Assembly: GCA_009377475.1 (NCBI GenBank)
Contig: WHTY01000041.1
Location: 1-38,437 of the forward strand
Direction: 5' to 3'
DNA length: 38,437 nucleotides
Source: Actinophytocola sp.
Lineage (GTDB): Bacteria > Actinomycetota > Actinomycetes > Mycobacteriales > Pseudonocardiaceae
Every line of letters begins with the position of its first letter. The stretch's first letter is position 1. Positions 30,591 to 38,437 of this stretch are shown here, piece by piece. The notes under the pieces are model-generated. The model saw only the letters and a program-made list of their open reading frames with translations. It had not been told where the DNA came from and made no database searches. The position numbers were made by a program, and so were the translations under genes.

Positions 30591-32018
30591 GTGACAGCCA
30601 AGCCGCGCATTCCGAACGTCCTCGCAGGCCGGTACGCCTCCGCCGACCTCGCGACCCTCTGGTCGCCCGAGCACAAGGTGGTGCTGGAGCGCGAGCTGTG
30701 GCTCGCCGTGCTTCGCGCGCAGGCCGAGCTGGGCGTCGACGTCCCCGACGGCGTGATCGCGGACTACGAGCGGGTGCTGCGCACCGTCGACCTCGACTCC
30801 ATCGCGGCGCGCGAGCGGGTCACGCGGCACGACGTCAAAGCGCGGATCGAGGAGTACAACGCGCTCGCCGGACACGAGCACGTCCACAAGGGCATGACGT
30901 CGCGCGACCTCACCGAGAACGTCGAACAGCTGCAGGTGCGGCGTTCGCTCGAACTGCTGCGAGACCGGGTCGTCGCGGTGCTGGCGCGGCTGTCCGCCCT
31001 GGCCAGCGAGCACGCCGAACAGGTGATGGCCGGGCGTTCGCACAACGTCGCCGCGCAGGCCACGACGTTGGGCAAGCGGTTCGCGACCGCCGCCGACGAG
31101 CTGCTGGTCGCGTTCGAGCGGCTGGCGGAACTGATCGCGCGCTACCCGTTGCGCGGCATCAAGGGCCCGGTCGGCACCGCCCAGGACATGCTCGACCTGA
31201 TGGGTGACGAGGCGACACTCGAAAGGCTGGAGCAGCGCGTCGCCACGCACCTCGGATTCGAGCGAGTGTTCACCAGCGTGGGCCAGGTCTACCCGCGGTC
31301 GCTGGACTACGACGCGGTGTCCGCCGTCGTGCAGCTCGCGGCCGCGCCGTCGAGCCTGGCGAAGACGATCCGACTGATGGCGGGCCACGAGCTGGTGACA
31401 GAGGGCTTCAAGCCGGGTCAAGTGGGCTCCAGCGCCATGCCGCACAAGATGAACACCCGTTCGTGCGAACGCGTCAACGGCCTCGCGGTGGTGCTGCGCG
31501 GCTACGGCTCGATGATCGGCGAACTCGCGGGCGACCAGTGGAACGAGGGCGACGTCTCCGACTCGGTGGTGCGCCGCGTCGCACTGCCGGACACGTTCTT
31601 CGCGGCGGACGGCCTCTTCGAGACGCTGCTGACTGTGCTCGACGAGTTCGGCGCGTTTCCCGCCGTGATCGACACCGAACTGACCCGCTACCTGCCGTTC
31701 CTGACGACGACGAAGGTGCTGATGGCGGCGGTTCGCGCCGGGGTGGGCCGGGAGACCGCGCACGAGGCGATCAAGGAGAACGCCGTCGCCGCCGCGCTGG
31801 CGATGCGGGAACAGGGCGTCGAGAACGACCTCATCGACCGGCTCGCGAACGACGACCGGCTGCCGCTCGACAAGGCGGCGCTCGACGCGCTGCTCGCCGA
31901 CCCGCTGTCTTTCACCGGGGTGGCTCCGGAGCAGGTCAAGGCGGTCGTGGCGCGGGTGGACGCCGTGATCGAGCGCTACCCGGACGCGGCGAAATACATG
32001 CCAGCGCCGATCCTGTAG
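30591..32018 (+). CDS. purB: Adenylosuccinate lyase
   Basis: 475 residues. It performs two beta-eliminations in purine synthesis: SAICAR to AICAR, and adenylosuccinate to AMP. N-domain: PNVLAGRYASADLATLWSPEHKVVLERELW. TSRDLTENV-type helix: HVHKGMTSRDLTENVEQLQVRRSLELL. Catalytic Ser loop: GQVGSSAMPHKMNTRSCERVNGLAVVLRGY, whose SSAMPHKMN is the fumarase/aspartase superfamily signature. His-bearing segments GRSHNVAAQATTLGKR and GHEHVHKG also match. Length is usual for the actinobacterial form. The start at GTG 30591 is supported by TACGCT 6 nt upstream. Confidence 0.95.
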   Translation: MTAKPRIPNVLAGRYASADLATLWSPEHKVVLERELWLAVLRAQAELGVDVPDGVIADYERVLRTVDLDSIAARERVTRHDVKARIEEYNALAGHEHVHKGMTSRDLTENVEQLQVRRSLELLRDRVVAVLARLSALASEHAEQVMAGRSHNVAAQATTLGKRFATAADELLVAFERLAELIARYPLRGIKGPVGTAQDMLDLMGDEATLERLEQRVATHLGFERVFTSVGQVYPRSLDYDAVSAVVQLAAAPSSLAKTIRLMAGHELVTEGFKPGQVGSSAMPHKMNTRSCERVNGLAVVLRGYGSMIGELAGDQWNEGDVSDSVVRRVALPDTFFAADGLFETLLTVLDEFGAFPAVIDTELTRYLPFLTTTKVLMAAVRAGVGRETAHEAIKENAVAAALAMREQGVENDLIDRLANDDRLPLDKAALDALLADPLSFTGVAPEQVKAVVARVDAVIERYPDAAKYMPAPIL

Positions 32019-32062
32019 GGCCCGGGCCCGGGCGCGCACAGCGCTGGCGCAGGCAGCGGCCG

Positions 32063-32881
32063 TCAGCCGGTCGGACCGGAGATCACGCACTCCGGGAAAT
32101 GCCCGCGCACCAGGCCGAGCTTCATCGCGGCCGACGCGCGGTTGATCGCCAGCGCCAGCATCCCGGCGGAGTCGACCAGCAGGATCAGCTCGCCGTCCTC
32201 GACGTCCTCGAACGTGCGGCCGATGACGGCGAGGTGCCGCGCCTCGCCCATGTGCACCGTGACCTGCTGCCCCTCGTCGAACCCGGCGTCTGCGAGCGTG
32301 TCGGCGCGGGCGGCGAGCTGGATGTTGCCGAAGTGGTCGGCCACCAGCACCTCGGTCGTGATCGCGCCGGGCCGCACCGACGGCGCGGGCGCGGTGACCC
32401 GCTCCAGGTCCCGGACGTCGACCGGCGGGCCGAGCCGTTCCGGCGGCACACCGGCGGCGACGTGCGCAGCGGCGGGCGCGAAGATGTCCCGGCCGTGGAA
32501 CGTGGCGGAGACGTCGGGCAGCCGGTACTCCGGCGCGGTCAGCTCGTAGGCCGCGACAGCGCCGCCCAACTCCTCGGCCGCTGGCAGCAGGAGCCCGTTG
32601 TCCGGCCCGACGAGCACGCCGTCTCGCGCAACGAGCGCCACCGCCCTGCGCGTGGTGCCGACACCCGGGTCGACGACGCCGAGGTGCACGGCAGGCGGCA
32701 GATAACCCACGGCTTGGGCGAGGGTGAACGCGCCGTGCCGGATCTCGCCGGGCGGCACCGCGTGGGTCAGGTCGATGACCCGGACGTCCGGCGCGATCCG
32801 CGCGATGACCCCGTGGCAGATGCCGACGAACGGGTCATCGAGCCCGTAGTCGGTCGTGAAGGAGATCCACTGGTACCGCAT
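32063..32881 (-). CDS. SAM hydroxide adenosyltransferase-type protein (DUF62, chlorinase/fluorinase superfamily)
   Basis: 272 residues. It belongs to the duf62/SAM-dependent halogenase superfamily, in which most members split S-adenosylmethionine with water to adenosine and methionine. Conserved: FTTDYGLDDPFVG near the start, IDLTHAVPPGEIRHGAF, VHLGVVDPGVGT, GPDNGLLLPA, and SATFHGRDIFAPAAAHVAAG. The C-terminal domain has TEVLVADHFGNIQLAAR. No halide-site feature can be read with certainty, so the hydrolase role is favoured over fluorinase or chlorinase. It starts 6 nt after the MBL hydrolase gene, so the two are co-transcribed, and is convergent with purB across a 44-bp GC-rich gap. Confidence 0.87.
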   Translation of the reverse strand: MRYQWISFTTDYGLDDPFVGICHGVIARIAPDVRVIDLTHAVPPGEIRHGAFTLAQAVGYLPPAVHLGVVDPGVGTTRRAVALVARDGVLVGPDNGLLLPAAEELGGAVAAYELTAPEYRLPDVSATFHGRDIFAPAAAHVAAGVPPERLGPPVDVRDLERVTAPAPSVRPGAITTEVLVADHFGNIQLAARADTLADAGFDEGQQVTVHMGEARHLAVIGRTFEDVEDGELILLVDSAGMLALAINRASAAMKLGLVRGHFPECVISGPTG

Positions 32882-32887
32882 GCGTCC

Positions 32888-33523
32888 TCAGCGTGTCAGA
32901 ACCTCGCCGGATTCGAGCACGCGCACCTCGGTGCCGTCCGGAGCGAGGTTGGTGAACAGGCCGTAATGCATTTGGGGGAACGCGAGCACGGCCTCGTGGA
33001 TCGGCACCGCGATGCGCGGCGCGACCGCGCGCAGGAAGTCGACCGCCTCGGACGCCTTGAGCCATGGCGCGGCTGTCGGCAGCCCCAAGACGTCGATGCG
33101 CTGCTCAGGGACGTGGAACGAGTCGCCGGGGTGGTAGAACGCGCCGTCGTCGAACAGGTAACCGACGTTCGCCACGCACGGAATGTCCTTGTGGATGATG
33201 GCGTGCTCGCCACCGACGGCGCGCACCTCGGTGTCGCCGATCCGCAGCGACTCGCCGGGGTACGTCGTATGCGAGTCGAGGCCGAGCTTGGCGACGGTCT
33301 CCTGTGTGCCGGGGTCGGTGACCAGCCGCGCGCCGGGGTTCGCGGCGAGCAGAGTGGGCAGCTTCTCGGCGTCGATGTGGTCGTAATGCTGATGGGTGAT
33401 CAGCACCGCGTCCAGGTCGCGTTCGGACTCGAACCCGGACGAGAACGCGCCGGGGTCGATCAGCATGCGGGCCGACTCGGTCTCCACCAGCACGCAGGCG
33501 TGTCCGAAATGCGAGATGCGCAT
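32888..33523 (-). CDS. MBL-fold metal-dependent hydrolase (YycJ/UPF0173-like)
   Basis: 211 residues from ATG 33523. Metal-binding motifs: HFGHACVLVE at the start, LITHQHYDHID (HxHxDH), GEHAI, YHPGDSFHVP (bridging Asp) and VPIHEAVLAFP (final His). Such proteins are zinc hydrolases of broad, often unknown, substrate range. Upstream of the start an open frame reaches 33619, but it carries repeated GGGTCCTC and no family sequence, so I reject it. Gap to the next gene (SAM hydrolase) is 6 nt, suggesting a two-gene operon. The SAM hydrolase product, adenosine or its relatives, could be linked to its substrate, but this is a guess. Confidence 0.82.
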   Translation of the reverse strand: MRISHFGHACVLVETESARMLIDPGAFSSGFESERDLDAVLITHQHYDHIDAEKLPTLLAANPGARLVTDPGTQETVAKLGLDSHTTYPGESLRIGDTEVRAVGGEHAIIHKDIPCVANVGYLFDDGAFYHPGDSFHVPEQRIDVLGLPTAAPWLKASEAVDFLRAVAPRIAVPIHEAVLAFPQMHYGLFTNLAPDGTEVRVLESGEVLTR

Positions 33524-33694
33524 CTCTCGACGTCCTCCTCGGGTCCTCGGGTCCTCCTTGGTTGCCTCCTGCACCGTCACCAGACCGCCAAGCCTACGAG
33601 CAGCCCCCTGCTCCGCCAAGGTCCGAACGGGGACGACCTACACCCTGTTCACCACCGGATCGGGTGGCATGCTGAACTCATCGCACCCGAATGA

Positions 33695-33725
33695 CCCTAC
33701 TGTTGGCAAGACGTCAACAGTAGGG
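33695..33725. promoter_or_regulatory. Perfect 11-bp inverted repeat upstream of the aldehyde dehydrogenase gene
   Basis: CCCTACTGTTG (33695-33705) and CAACAGTAGGG (33715-33725) are perfect inverted copies around a 9-nt spacer, ending 42 nt before the aldehyde dehydrogenase start. The spacing, about two helical turns centre to centre, suits a TetR- or GntR-type dimer. An RNA hairpin is also possible. The rest of 33524-33767 holds no gene; a GGTCCTCG pair near 33542 is the only other repeat. Confidence 0.65.
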
Positions 33726-33767
33726 CATGCTCGACACCGATCGACGCACTCGCGATGGAGGCACCCG

Positions 33768-35273
33768 ATGGCCACCGTGCTACCAGAAAGTTCCCAGGAC
33801 GCCGCTGAGCGGACGTTCGACTCGCTCAACCCGGCGACCGACGAGGTGGTCGGCACCTACCCGATCACCACGCCCGCCGAGGTGGACGCCGCCGTCGCGC
33901 GGGCCCGCGATGCCGCGAGATTCTGGGACGGCCTCGGCTTCGCCGGACGCGCCCAGCGACTGCGGAAGTGGAAGAGCATCATCACCCGGCGGCTGCCCGA
34001 GCTGTGCGCGCTGGTGCGCGCCGAGACCGGCAAGCCCGACGGCGACGCGCAATTGGAGATTGTGCTCGCCATCGAGCACATCGAGTGGGCCGCGAAGCAC
34101 GCGCGCAAGGTGCTCGGCCCGCAACGTCGTTCACCCGGTCTGCTGTTGGCGAACAACGCGGCGAGCGTGGAGTACCACCCGCTGGGTGTCGTTGGCGCCA
34201 TCGGTCCGTGGAACTACCCGGTCTACACCCCGCTCGGCTCGGTCACCTACGCGCTCGCGGCGGGCAACGCGGTGGTGTTCAAGCCGAGCGAGCACACACC
34301 GGGCGTTGGGAAGTGGCTGGTCGACACGTTCGCGGAGGCGGTGCCGGAGCAGCCGGTGTTGCAGCTCATCACCGGTTTCGGTGAAACCGGTGCGGCGCTC
34401 GCCGCCAGCGACGTCGACAAGATCGCGTTCACCGGATCGGCTGCCACCGGCAAGAAGGTGATGGCCACGGCGGCGCAGCGGCTGACGCCGGTGGTCATCG
34501 AGGGCGGCGGCAAGGATGCGGTGCTCGTGGACGCCGACGCCGACCTGGACGCGGCCGCCGACGCGACCGTGTGGGGCGCGTGCGCCAACGCGGGCCAGAC
34601 GTGCGCCGGTGTCGAGCGCGCGTACGTGCACGAGAAGGTGTACGACGACTTCGTGGCGAAGGTCGTCGAGAAGGTGGGCTCGGTGCGCGGCGGGTCCGAT
34701 GTGGACGCGCAGTACGGGCCGATGACGATGCGCTCGCAGATCGACGTCATCCGGCGGCACGTCGAGGACGCGCTGGCGCGCGGCGGCAAGGCGGTCTACG
34801 GCGGGCTTGACTCCATCGGGGAGCGGACCGTTCAGCCGATCGTGCTAGTCGACGTCCCAGAGGACGCGGCGGCGGTGCGCGAGGAGACGTTCGGGCCGAC
34901 GGTGACCATCGCGAAGGTTCGCGACATGGACGAGGCGGTGGCGCGGGCGAACGACTCGACGTACGGGCTCGGGTCGGCGGTGTTCACGCGCGCCAAAGGG
35001 CTCGACATCGCGCGACGGCTGCGCACCGGGGCGACGTCGATCAACGCGCCGCTGTCGTTCGCCGGGATCGCGTCGCTGCCGTTCGGCGGGCACGGCGACT
35101 CCGGCTTCGGCCGCATCCACGGGCCGGAGGGGCTGCGGGAGTTCGCGCGCCCGAAGGCCATCGCGCGGCAGCGGTTCTCGCCGCCGCTGTCCCTGACGTC
35201 GTTCTCCCGGACGAAGGCGACGGAGAAGCTGGTCGCGCGAATGATGCGCGTGTTGCACGGGCGCTCGCGCTAG
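33768..35273 (+). CDS. Aldehyde dehydrogenase family protein
   Basis: 501 residues from ATG 33768 with GGAGG 6 nt upstream. It oxidises aldehydes to acids with NAD(P)+. Motifs: VGAIGPWNYPVYTPLGSV (cofactor binding), KPSEHTPGVGKW, FTGSAATGKKV, VVIEGGGKDAVLV (catalytic Glu; most relatives have ELGGK, here EGGGK), NAGQTCAGVERAYV (nucleophile Cys), EETFGPTVTI and SLPFGGHGDSGFGR. The C-terminal about 25 residues continue past the core with a hydrophobic/basic end (TKATEKLVARMMRVLHGRSR), which resembles the tails of mycobacterial GabD2-type enzymes. Substrate not assigned. It overlaps the convergent small membrane gene by 4 nt. Confidence 0.9.
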   Translation: MATVLPESSQDAAERTFDSLNPATDEVVGTYPITTPAEVDAAVARARDAARFWDGLGFAGRAQRLRKWKSIITRRLPELCALVRAETGKPDGDAQLEIVLAIEHIEWAAKHARKVLGPQRRSPGLLLANNAASVEYHPLGVVGAIGPWNYPVYTPLGSVTYALAAGNAVVFKPSEHTPGVGKWLVDTFAEAVPEQPVLQLITGFGETGAALAASDVDKIAFTGSAATGKKVMATAAQRLTPVVIEGGGKDAVLVDADADLDAAADATVWGACANAGQTCAGVERAYVHEKVYDDFVAKVVEKVGSVRGGSDVDAQYGPMTMRSQIDVIRRHVEDALARGGKAVYGGLDSIGERTVQPIVLVDVPEDAAAVREETFGPTVTIAKVRDMDEAVARANDSTYGLGSAVFTRAKGLDIARRLRTGATSINAPLSFAGIASLPFGGHGDSGFGRIHGPEGLREFARPKAIARQRFSPPLSLTSFSRTKATEKLVARMMRVLHGRSR

Positions 35274-35758
35274 CGGCGGGGGCTGCGGCGCAGGAAGTGG
35301 CCGCCGACCACAGCGGCGGCGGCCACGACCAACACTGGGAACCCGGTTTCGGCGATGAAGTAGAAGTGGATCGGCCATCCAGTGATGACCCGGGCTTGGT
35401 CATTCGCCGAGCACGTCAGCGTGCCCGACGCGGTGTCCCGGGCTGGTACCGACGCGCCACCGAGTTCTACAAGGACGACGTCGAACGACTGCTCGCTGCG
35501 GACCTTGCGGCGTTGCAAGCTGAACTGTTGTTCCTGGCCGTCTGACCGCAGCGTGCACCATCCACCGCCGGGACTGCGCACGTAGAGGCTCTCGCCCTGC
35601 CAGTGGTAGGAATCGTCGTCATCGAGATCGGTGCCTGCGATGTCAGCGTGCAGGTAGACCGCGAGCAGCCACACCAGCACACCGACGCCAAGAATCAGCA
35701 GGACCGAACCGAGCGGCCTGCGCCAGCGGTCGATGCTCATCATGCGTTGCCGCGCCAT
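35270..35758 (-). CDS. Two-helix membrane protein of unknown function
   Basis: 162 residues; ATG 35758, with later ATGs at 35743/35740 as alternatives. Helices lie at about 15-38 and 133-155; the region between is extracytoplasmic, begins with a DLDDDDSYHW acidic stretch and has two Cys residues (GWCTLRSDG, TLTCSANDQ) that could form a disulfide. A C-terminal RR pair faces the cytoplasm. It resembles DUF3592-type membrane proteins in layout, but I cannot assign the family with confidence. Its stop overlaps that of the aldehyde dehydrogenase by 4 nt; the neighbouring subtilase gene ends 70 nt upstream of its start. Confidence 0.7.
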   Translation of the reverse strand: MARQRMMSIDRWRRPLGSVLLILGVGVLVWLLAVYLHADIAGTDLDDDDSYHWQGESLYVRSPGGGWCTLRSDGQEQQFSLQRRKVRSEQSFDVVLVELGGASVPARDTASGTLTCSANDQARVITGWPIHFYFIAETGFPVLVVAAAAVVGGHFLRRSPRR

Positions 35759-35828
35759 GGCGCCTGTTCAGATAGATCGTCGTCTTCGGGGACGGCGGCC
35801 ATGTGGGACGCTTCGTTCACCGCGCAGG

Positions 35829-37307
35829 CTACCGTGCCTTGCCCACCCCGGCGGCTGCGGCGGCGTTGACGACGCCCTCGCCGTAGAAGGAGTTGCGAGC
35901 GGTGTCCCCGACGCAGCGGTCGTCGTCGGGGCAGTCGATGTCCCGCGCCTGGGCGTACAGCCGTTGCCGCAGCTCGGCGGGCGTCCACTCCGGATGCGCG
36001 CTCGCCAGCAGCGCGGCGACGCCTGTCACGTGCGGCGCGGCCATCGACGTCCCCGCCTTCATGCCGAACCGACCGCCGGGCGTCGTCGAGAGCACGCCCT
36101 CGTCCTGGTGGCCGGGGTCGCCGCCCGGCGCGGTGACGTCGATCTTGTCGGTGCCGTAGTTCGAGTAGGACGCCTTGCGCTGCTCCATGCCGGTCGCGGA
36201 CACCGTGACGACGCCGGGCAGCTCGGTCGGCAGGTCGATGCAGTCGGCGGTCAGCGGCCGGTTGGCGGTGGGCTTCGAGTCGTTCGGGCTTGAGCTGTCG
36301 GTGGTCTTGTTGGCGAGGTCGTAGTCCGAGTTGCCCGCCGCCGCGACGTGCAGCACGCCGTTGCGCTCTGCGTGTCGCACGGCGCGCCGCACCGCTTCGA
36401 GGATCGCGGACTGGTCGGGGTCGTCCGGGCACAGGTACTGCCATGGGTCGACGTAGTAGCTGTTGTTGGTGACGTCGAAGCCCTGCTGCGCGGCGAACAT
36501 GAACCCGCACACGGCGTTCTCCGGGAAGAACAACCCGCTCGGCTGCTCGGCCACGCGCACCGACGCGACCGTGACGCCAGGCGCGACGCCGAGCACGCCA
36601 ACGCCGTCCTTCGCGGCAGCGATCGTGCCTGCGACGTGCGTACCGTGCGAGTTCGTGTCGCGCCACGCGCCGTCGCGCCGGTCGAGCGAGCCATACGCGC
36701 ACGATGCGGACTTGTTCTCGTCGAAGGCGTCGTCGAGTTCGGCGTGCTCGCCGTCGACGCCCGTGTCGAGCACGCCCACGACGACGTCCCGCGAGCCGCT
36801 GGCCACCGGCAACGACTTGTCCGCGCCGATCTGGGTGAGGTTCCAGCGCGGACGTTCCTGCCCCATCGGCGTGTGTTGCGGCGGCCTCGGCGGGACGACC
36901 GGTTCGTACGCCTGCTTCGGGATGTCCGAGGCGCGGGTCGCGCCCGCCTGCTGCACGCCTGGCGCCTTTCGCACGGTGCTGGCGAAGTTCTCGCCGGTCG
37001 CGTGCGCCACAACGACGCCAATCGCGGGGTACGCCGCGAACACCGATCCGCCATTCGCGCGTATCGCACCAATGGCTGGGCTGACGTCACCCGGTGCGGT
37101 GAGGACGAAGTACGACCGCAGGCCGGGTTCCCACTGCGGCACCGGCACGGCGGCGGCACCAGGAATTGCCGCTGGGACGGCTCCCGAGCCGACCGCAGGA
37201 GCGGCGGCAGCCGTCGGGCCGGCGACCACCCCTGACAGCAACGACACCAACGCCACGGCGAGGAATCCGGCGACACAACGTCGCTGCGCGGCGTGCCATG
37301 CGATCAC
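35829..37307 (-). CDS. Secreted S8 family serine protease (subtilase)
   Basis: 492 residues from GTG 37307, which has GGAGG 5 nt upstream; a longer frame to 37370 adds a non-signal extension and is rejected. Signal peptide: VIAWHAAQRRCVAGFLAVALVS... with AxA-type cleavage in about residues 32-38. Propeptide-like segment 60-125 (SYFVLTAPGDVSPAIG). Catalytic triad: Asp181 (VLDTGVDGEH), His221 (NSHGTHVAGT) and Ser421 (GTSMAAPHV); oxyanion Asn326 (AAAGNSD). Several Cys residues suggest disulfides. There is no C-terminal membrane helix, so it is not mycosin-like in architecture although it shares the fold. Probably a secreted housekeeping or nutrient protease. Confidence 0.9.
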   Translation of the reverse strand: MIAWHAAQRRCVAGFLAVALVSLLSGVVAGPTAAAAPAVGSGAVPAAIPGAAAVPVPQWEPGLRSYFVLTAPGDVSPAIGAIRANGGSVFAAYPAIGVVVAHATGENFASTVRKAPGVQQAGATRASDIPKQAYEPVVPPRPPQHTPMGQERPRWNLTQIGADKSLPVASGSRDVVVGVLDTGVDGEHAELDDAFDENKSASCAYGSLDRRDGAWRDTNSHGTHVAGTIAAAKDGVGVLGVAPGVTVASVRVAEQPSGLFFPENAVCGFMFAAQQGFDVTNNSYYVDPWQYLCPDDPDQSAILEAVRRAVRHAERNGVLHVAAAGNSDYDLANKTTDSSSPNDSKPTANRPLTADCIDLPTELPGVVTVSATGMEQRKASYSNYGTDKIDVTAPGGDPGHQDEGVLSTTPGGRFGMKAGTSMAAPHVTGVAALLASAHPEWTPAELRQRLYAQARDIDCPDDDRCVGDTARNSFYGEGVVNAAAAAGVGKAR

Positions 37308-37403
37308 GGCGTCCTCCAAGCCTGGTCGGTCACACCCTGCCAGCCGGACCCTAAGTGCCGTGATCGCCAACGGCAGCGGACTTCGCCGGTTCGGACGCGG
37401 AGA

Positions 37404-38437
37404 TCACCTGGCCGGGGAATCGTGGGACGCCGGGCTGGGGTGCTCGGCGAGGTCCAGCGACGACGCCGCCAGCAGCCGCGCGTACGACCCGCCCTCGGCC
37501 ACCAGCCCGTCGTGGGTGCCGAGCGCGGCGACGCGGCCGCCGTCGAGCACGAGGATGCGGTCGACGTCGCGGGCGGGGTCGAGCCGGTGCGCGATGGAGA
37601 TGACCGTCCTGCCTGCGAAGGCCGCGGCGACCGAGCGCTCGGCCTGCCGCGCCGCGCCGTTGTCCATCGCCGCCGTCGCCTCGTCCAGCACGACGACCGG
37701 CGGGTCGGCCAGCAACACCCGGGCCAGCGCGAGCTGCTGCGCCACCGCCGGTGGCACCGACACCGCGCCCGTGCCGAGGCGGGTGTCCAGGCCGTCCGGC
37801 AACGACCGCACCCAGTCGTCCGCCCCGACGACGGCGAGGACGTCGTGCAGGTGCGCGTCGTGCCACGAAGGCGTGATGCTCCTGGGTGAGCAGTAGGACC
37901 TCACCACGCACCTGATCGTGTGGCCACCGCCGCAGATCGACACCGCCGAGCGAGATGGTGCCCTCGCGGGGCTCGGCGAGCCCCGCGAGCAGCCGCGCCA
38001 ACGTCGATTTGCCTGACCCGGACGGCCCGATGACCATCAGCCGCTCGCCCGCCGCGATGTGCAGGTCGATGCCGTGCAGGACGTCGTGGCCGTCGCGGTA
38101 CGCGAACCGGACGTCGCGCAGCTGGATGTCCCTGCCGTTCGGCGTCACTCGCGCGCCGTCGCGGGCGGGCCGCGCCAGCCGGACGCCGAGGATGCGGCGC
38201 AGGCCGACCGAGCCGACCTGCAACTCCTCCACCCACGCCAGCAGCTCCACCAACGGCCCGGACATCGCCAACAGATACAGCGTGACGGCGGTGATATCAC
38301 CCAGACCGGCGAGGTCCGCGCGGTAGGCGACCCCGCCGATGGCCAGCACGGCGGCGACCGGGAGCAGGTAGGCGAGGTCGAGCGTCGGCAGCCAGCGTGC
38401 GAGCAACGACCTATGTGCGTGCTCGGTCGCCACGGCC
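37404..38437 (-). pseudogene. ABC exporter (fused membrane and ATPase domains), broken by a deletion/frameshift; 5' end outside the window
   Basis: The visible part codes for the last membrane helices (AYLLPVAAVLAIGG, ITAVTLYLLAMSG), then the ATPase domain: Walker A GPSGSGKSTLARLL, and TQEHHAF (Q-loop). After that the reading frame changes at about 37860-37870. The remainder in another frame continues HDVLAVVGADDWVRSLPDGLDT, a degenerate signature SVPPAVAQQLALARVLLA, Walker B PPVVVLDEATAAMD, and ISIAHRL (H-loop). About 14 residues that normally follow the Q-loop (roughly VxxSLRDNLLLARPD) are absent, so this is a small out-of-frame deletion rather than a single-base slip. A degenerate signature without LSGGQ is known in one actinobacterial exporter subfamily, so that part is not damage. 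The gene extends past the right edge. Confidence 0.85.

Noticed and set aside
31463..33694. Plus-strand open frame of 743 codons over purB, SAM hydrolase and MBL genes
   Set aside because: It is out of frame with purB and antisense to two genes with clear families; GC-rich DNA leaves such shadows open.
35829..37307. Mycosin (MycP) of an ESX locus
   Set aside because: The subtilase lacks the C-terminal membrane helix of mycosins and there is no ESX core gene beside it.
37404..38437. Degenerate ABC signature (no LSGGQ) as a sign of decay
   Set aside because: An actinobacterial exporter subfamily with a Pro-containing signature followed by AQQLALAR exists as I recall it, so only the frame break counts as damage.

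Overview
The window is high-GC actinobacterial DNA, most likely from a filamentous member of the Pseudonocardiaceae (Amycolatopsis or a relative). Three things point there. First, a block of genes keeps the order known from Mycobacterium tuberculosis Rv0046c-Rv0051 (myo-inositol-1-phosphate synthase, PadR regulator, DUF5318 protein, ponA1-type penicillin-binding protein, multi-membrane glycosyltransferase). Second, there is a PE / DUF3558 lipoprotein / PPE / EspG module of type VII secretion. Third, several families of short intergenic repeats occur of a kind I associate with Amycolatopsis-like genomes (recollection, not searched). No rRNA, tRNA, CRISPR array, transposase or phage gene was seen; this is ordinary chromosome.

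Layout. 1-1711: a tiny secreted-peptide ORF, endonuclease IV, then a 531-bp intergenic region filled with repeats. 1712-8725: the mycobacterium-like cell-envelope/inositol block, divergent around 6810-7016. 8810-11416: an unknown membrane protein, a lipoprotein and purD. 11500-14891: the orphan type VII secretion module. 14986-17372: an MFS transporter and an aldo/keto reductase embedded in repeat arrays. 17542-25611: a trehalose/maltose-type ABC importer operon (ATPase, binding protein, two permeases, alpha-glucosidase) on the minus strand, divergent from two tandem LacI regulators that share an operator motif. 25622-30374: aminotransferase, a 56-residue membrane protein, threonine aldolase, an ECF sigma factor with a membrane-anchored partner, and a TetR regulator. 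30591-35758: purB, a SAM hydroxide adenosyltransferase-type protein with an MBL-fold hydrolase, an aldehyde dehydrogenase and a small membrane protein. 35829-38437: a secreted subtilase and the 3' part of a broken ABC exporter gene that runs off the right edge.

Most unusual points. (1) Six arrays of about 21-bp tandem units, in two sequence families, each begin 2-11 nt after a stop codon and lie in the sense orientation of the gene they follow; 21 bp is two helical turns. (2) A 78-bp hairpin-forming element occurs twice (1541-1618, 26863-26940) with conserved arms and a diverged core. (3) The importer ATPase has an in-frame deletion that removes Walker B, D-loop and H-loop, so the operon probably needs an ATPase from elsewhere. 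(4) The ABC exporter gene at the right edge is also broken, at 37860-37870. (5) Four housekeeping genes (nfo, purD, purB, aminotransferase) have a TANNNT box 6-7 nt before the start codon, the signature of leaderless transcripts. All family assignments are made by eye from motifs; no database search was run.
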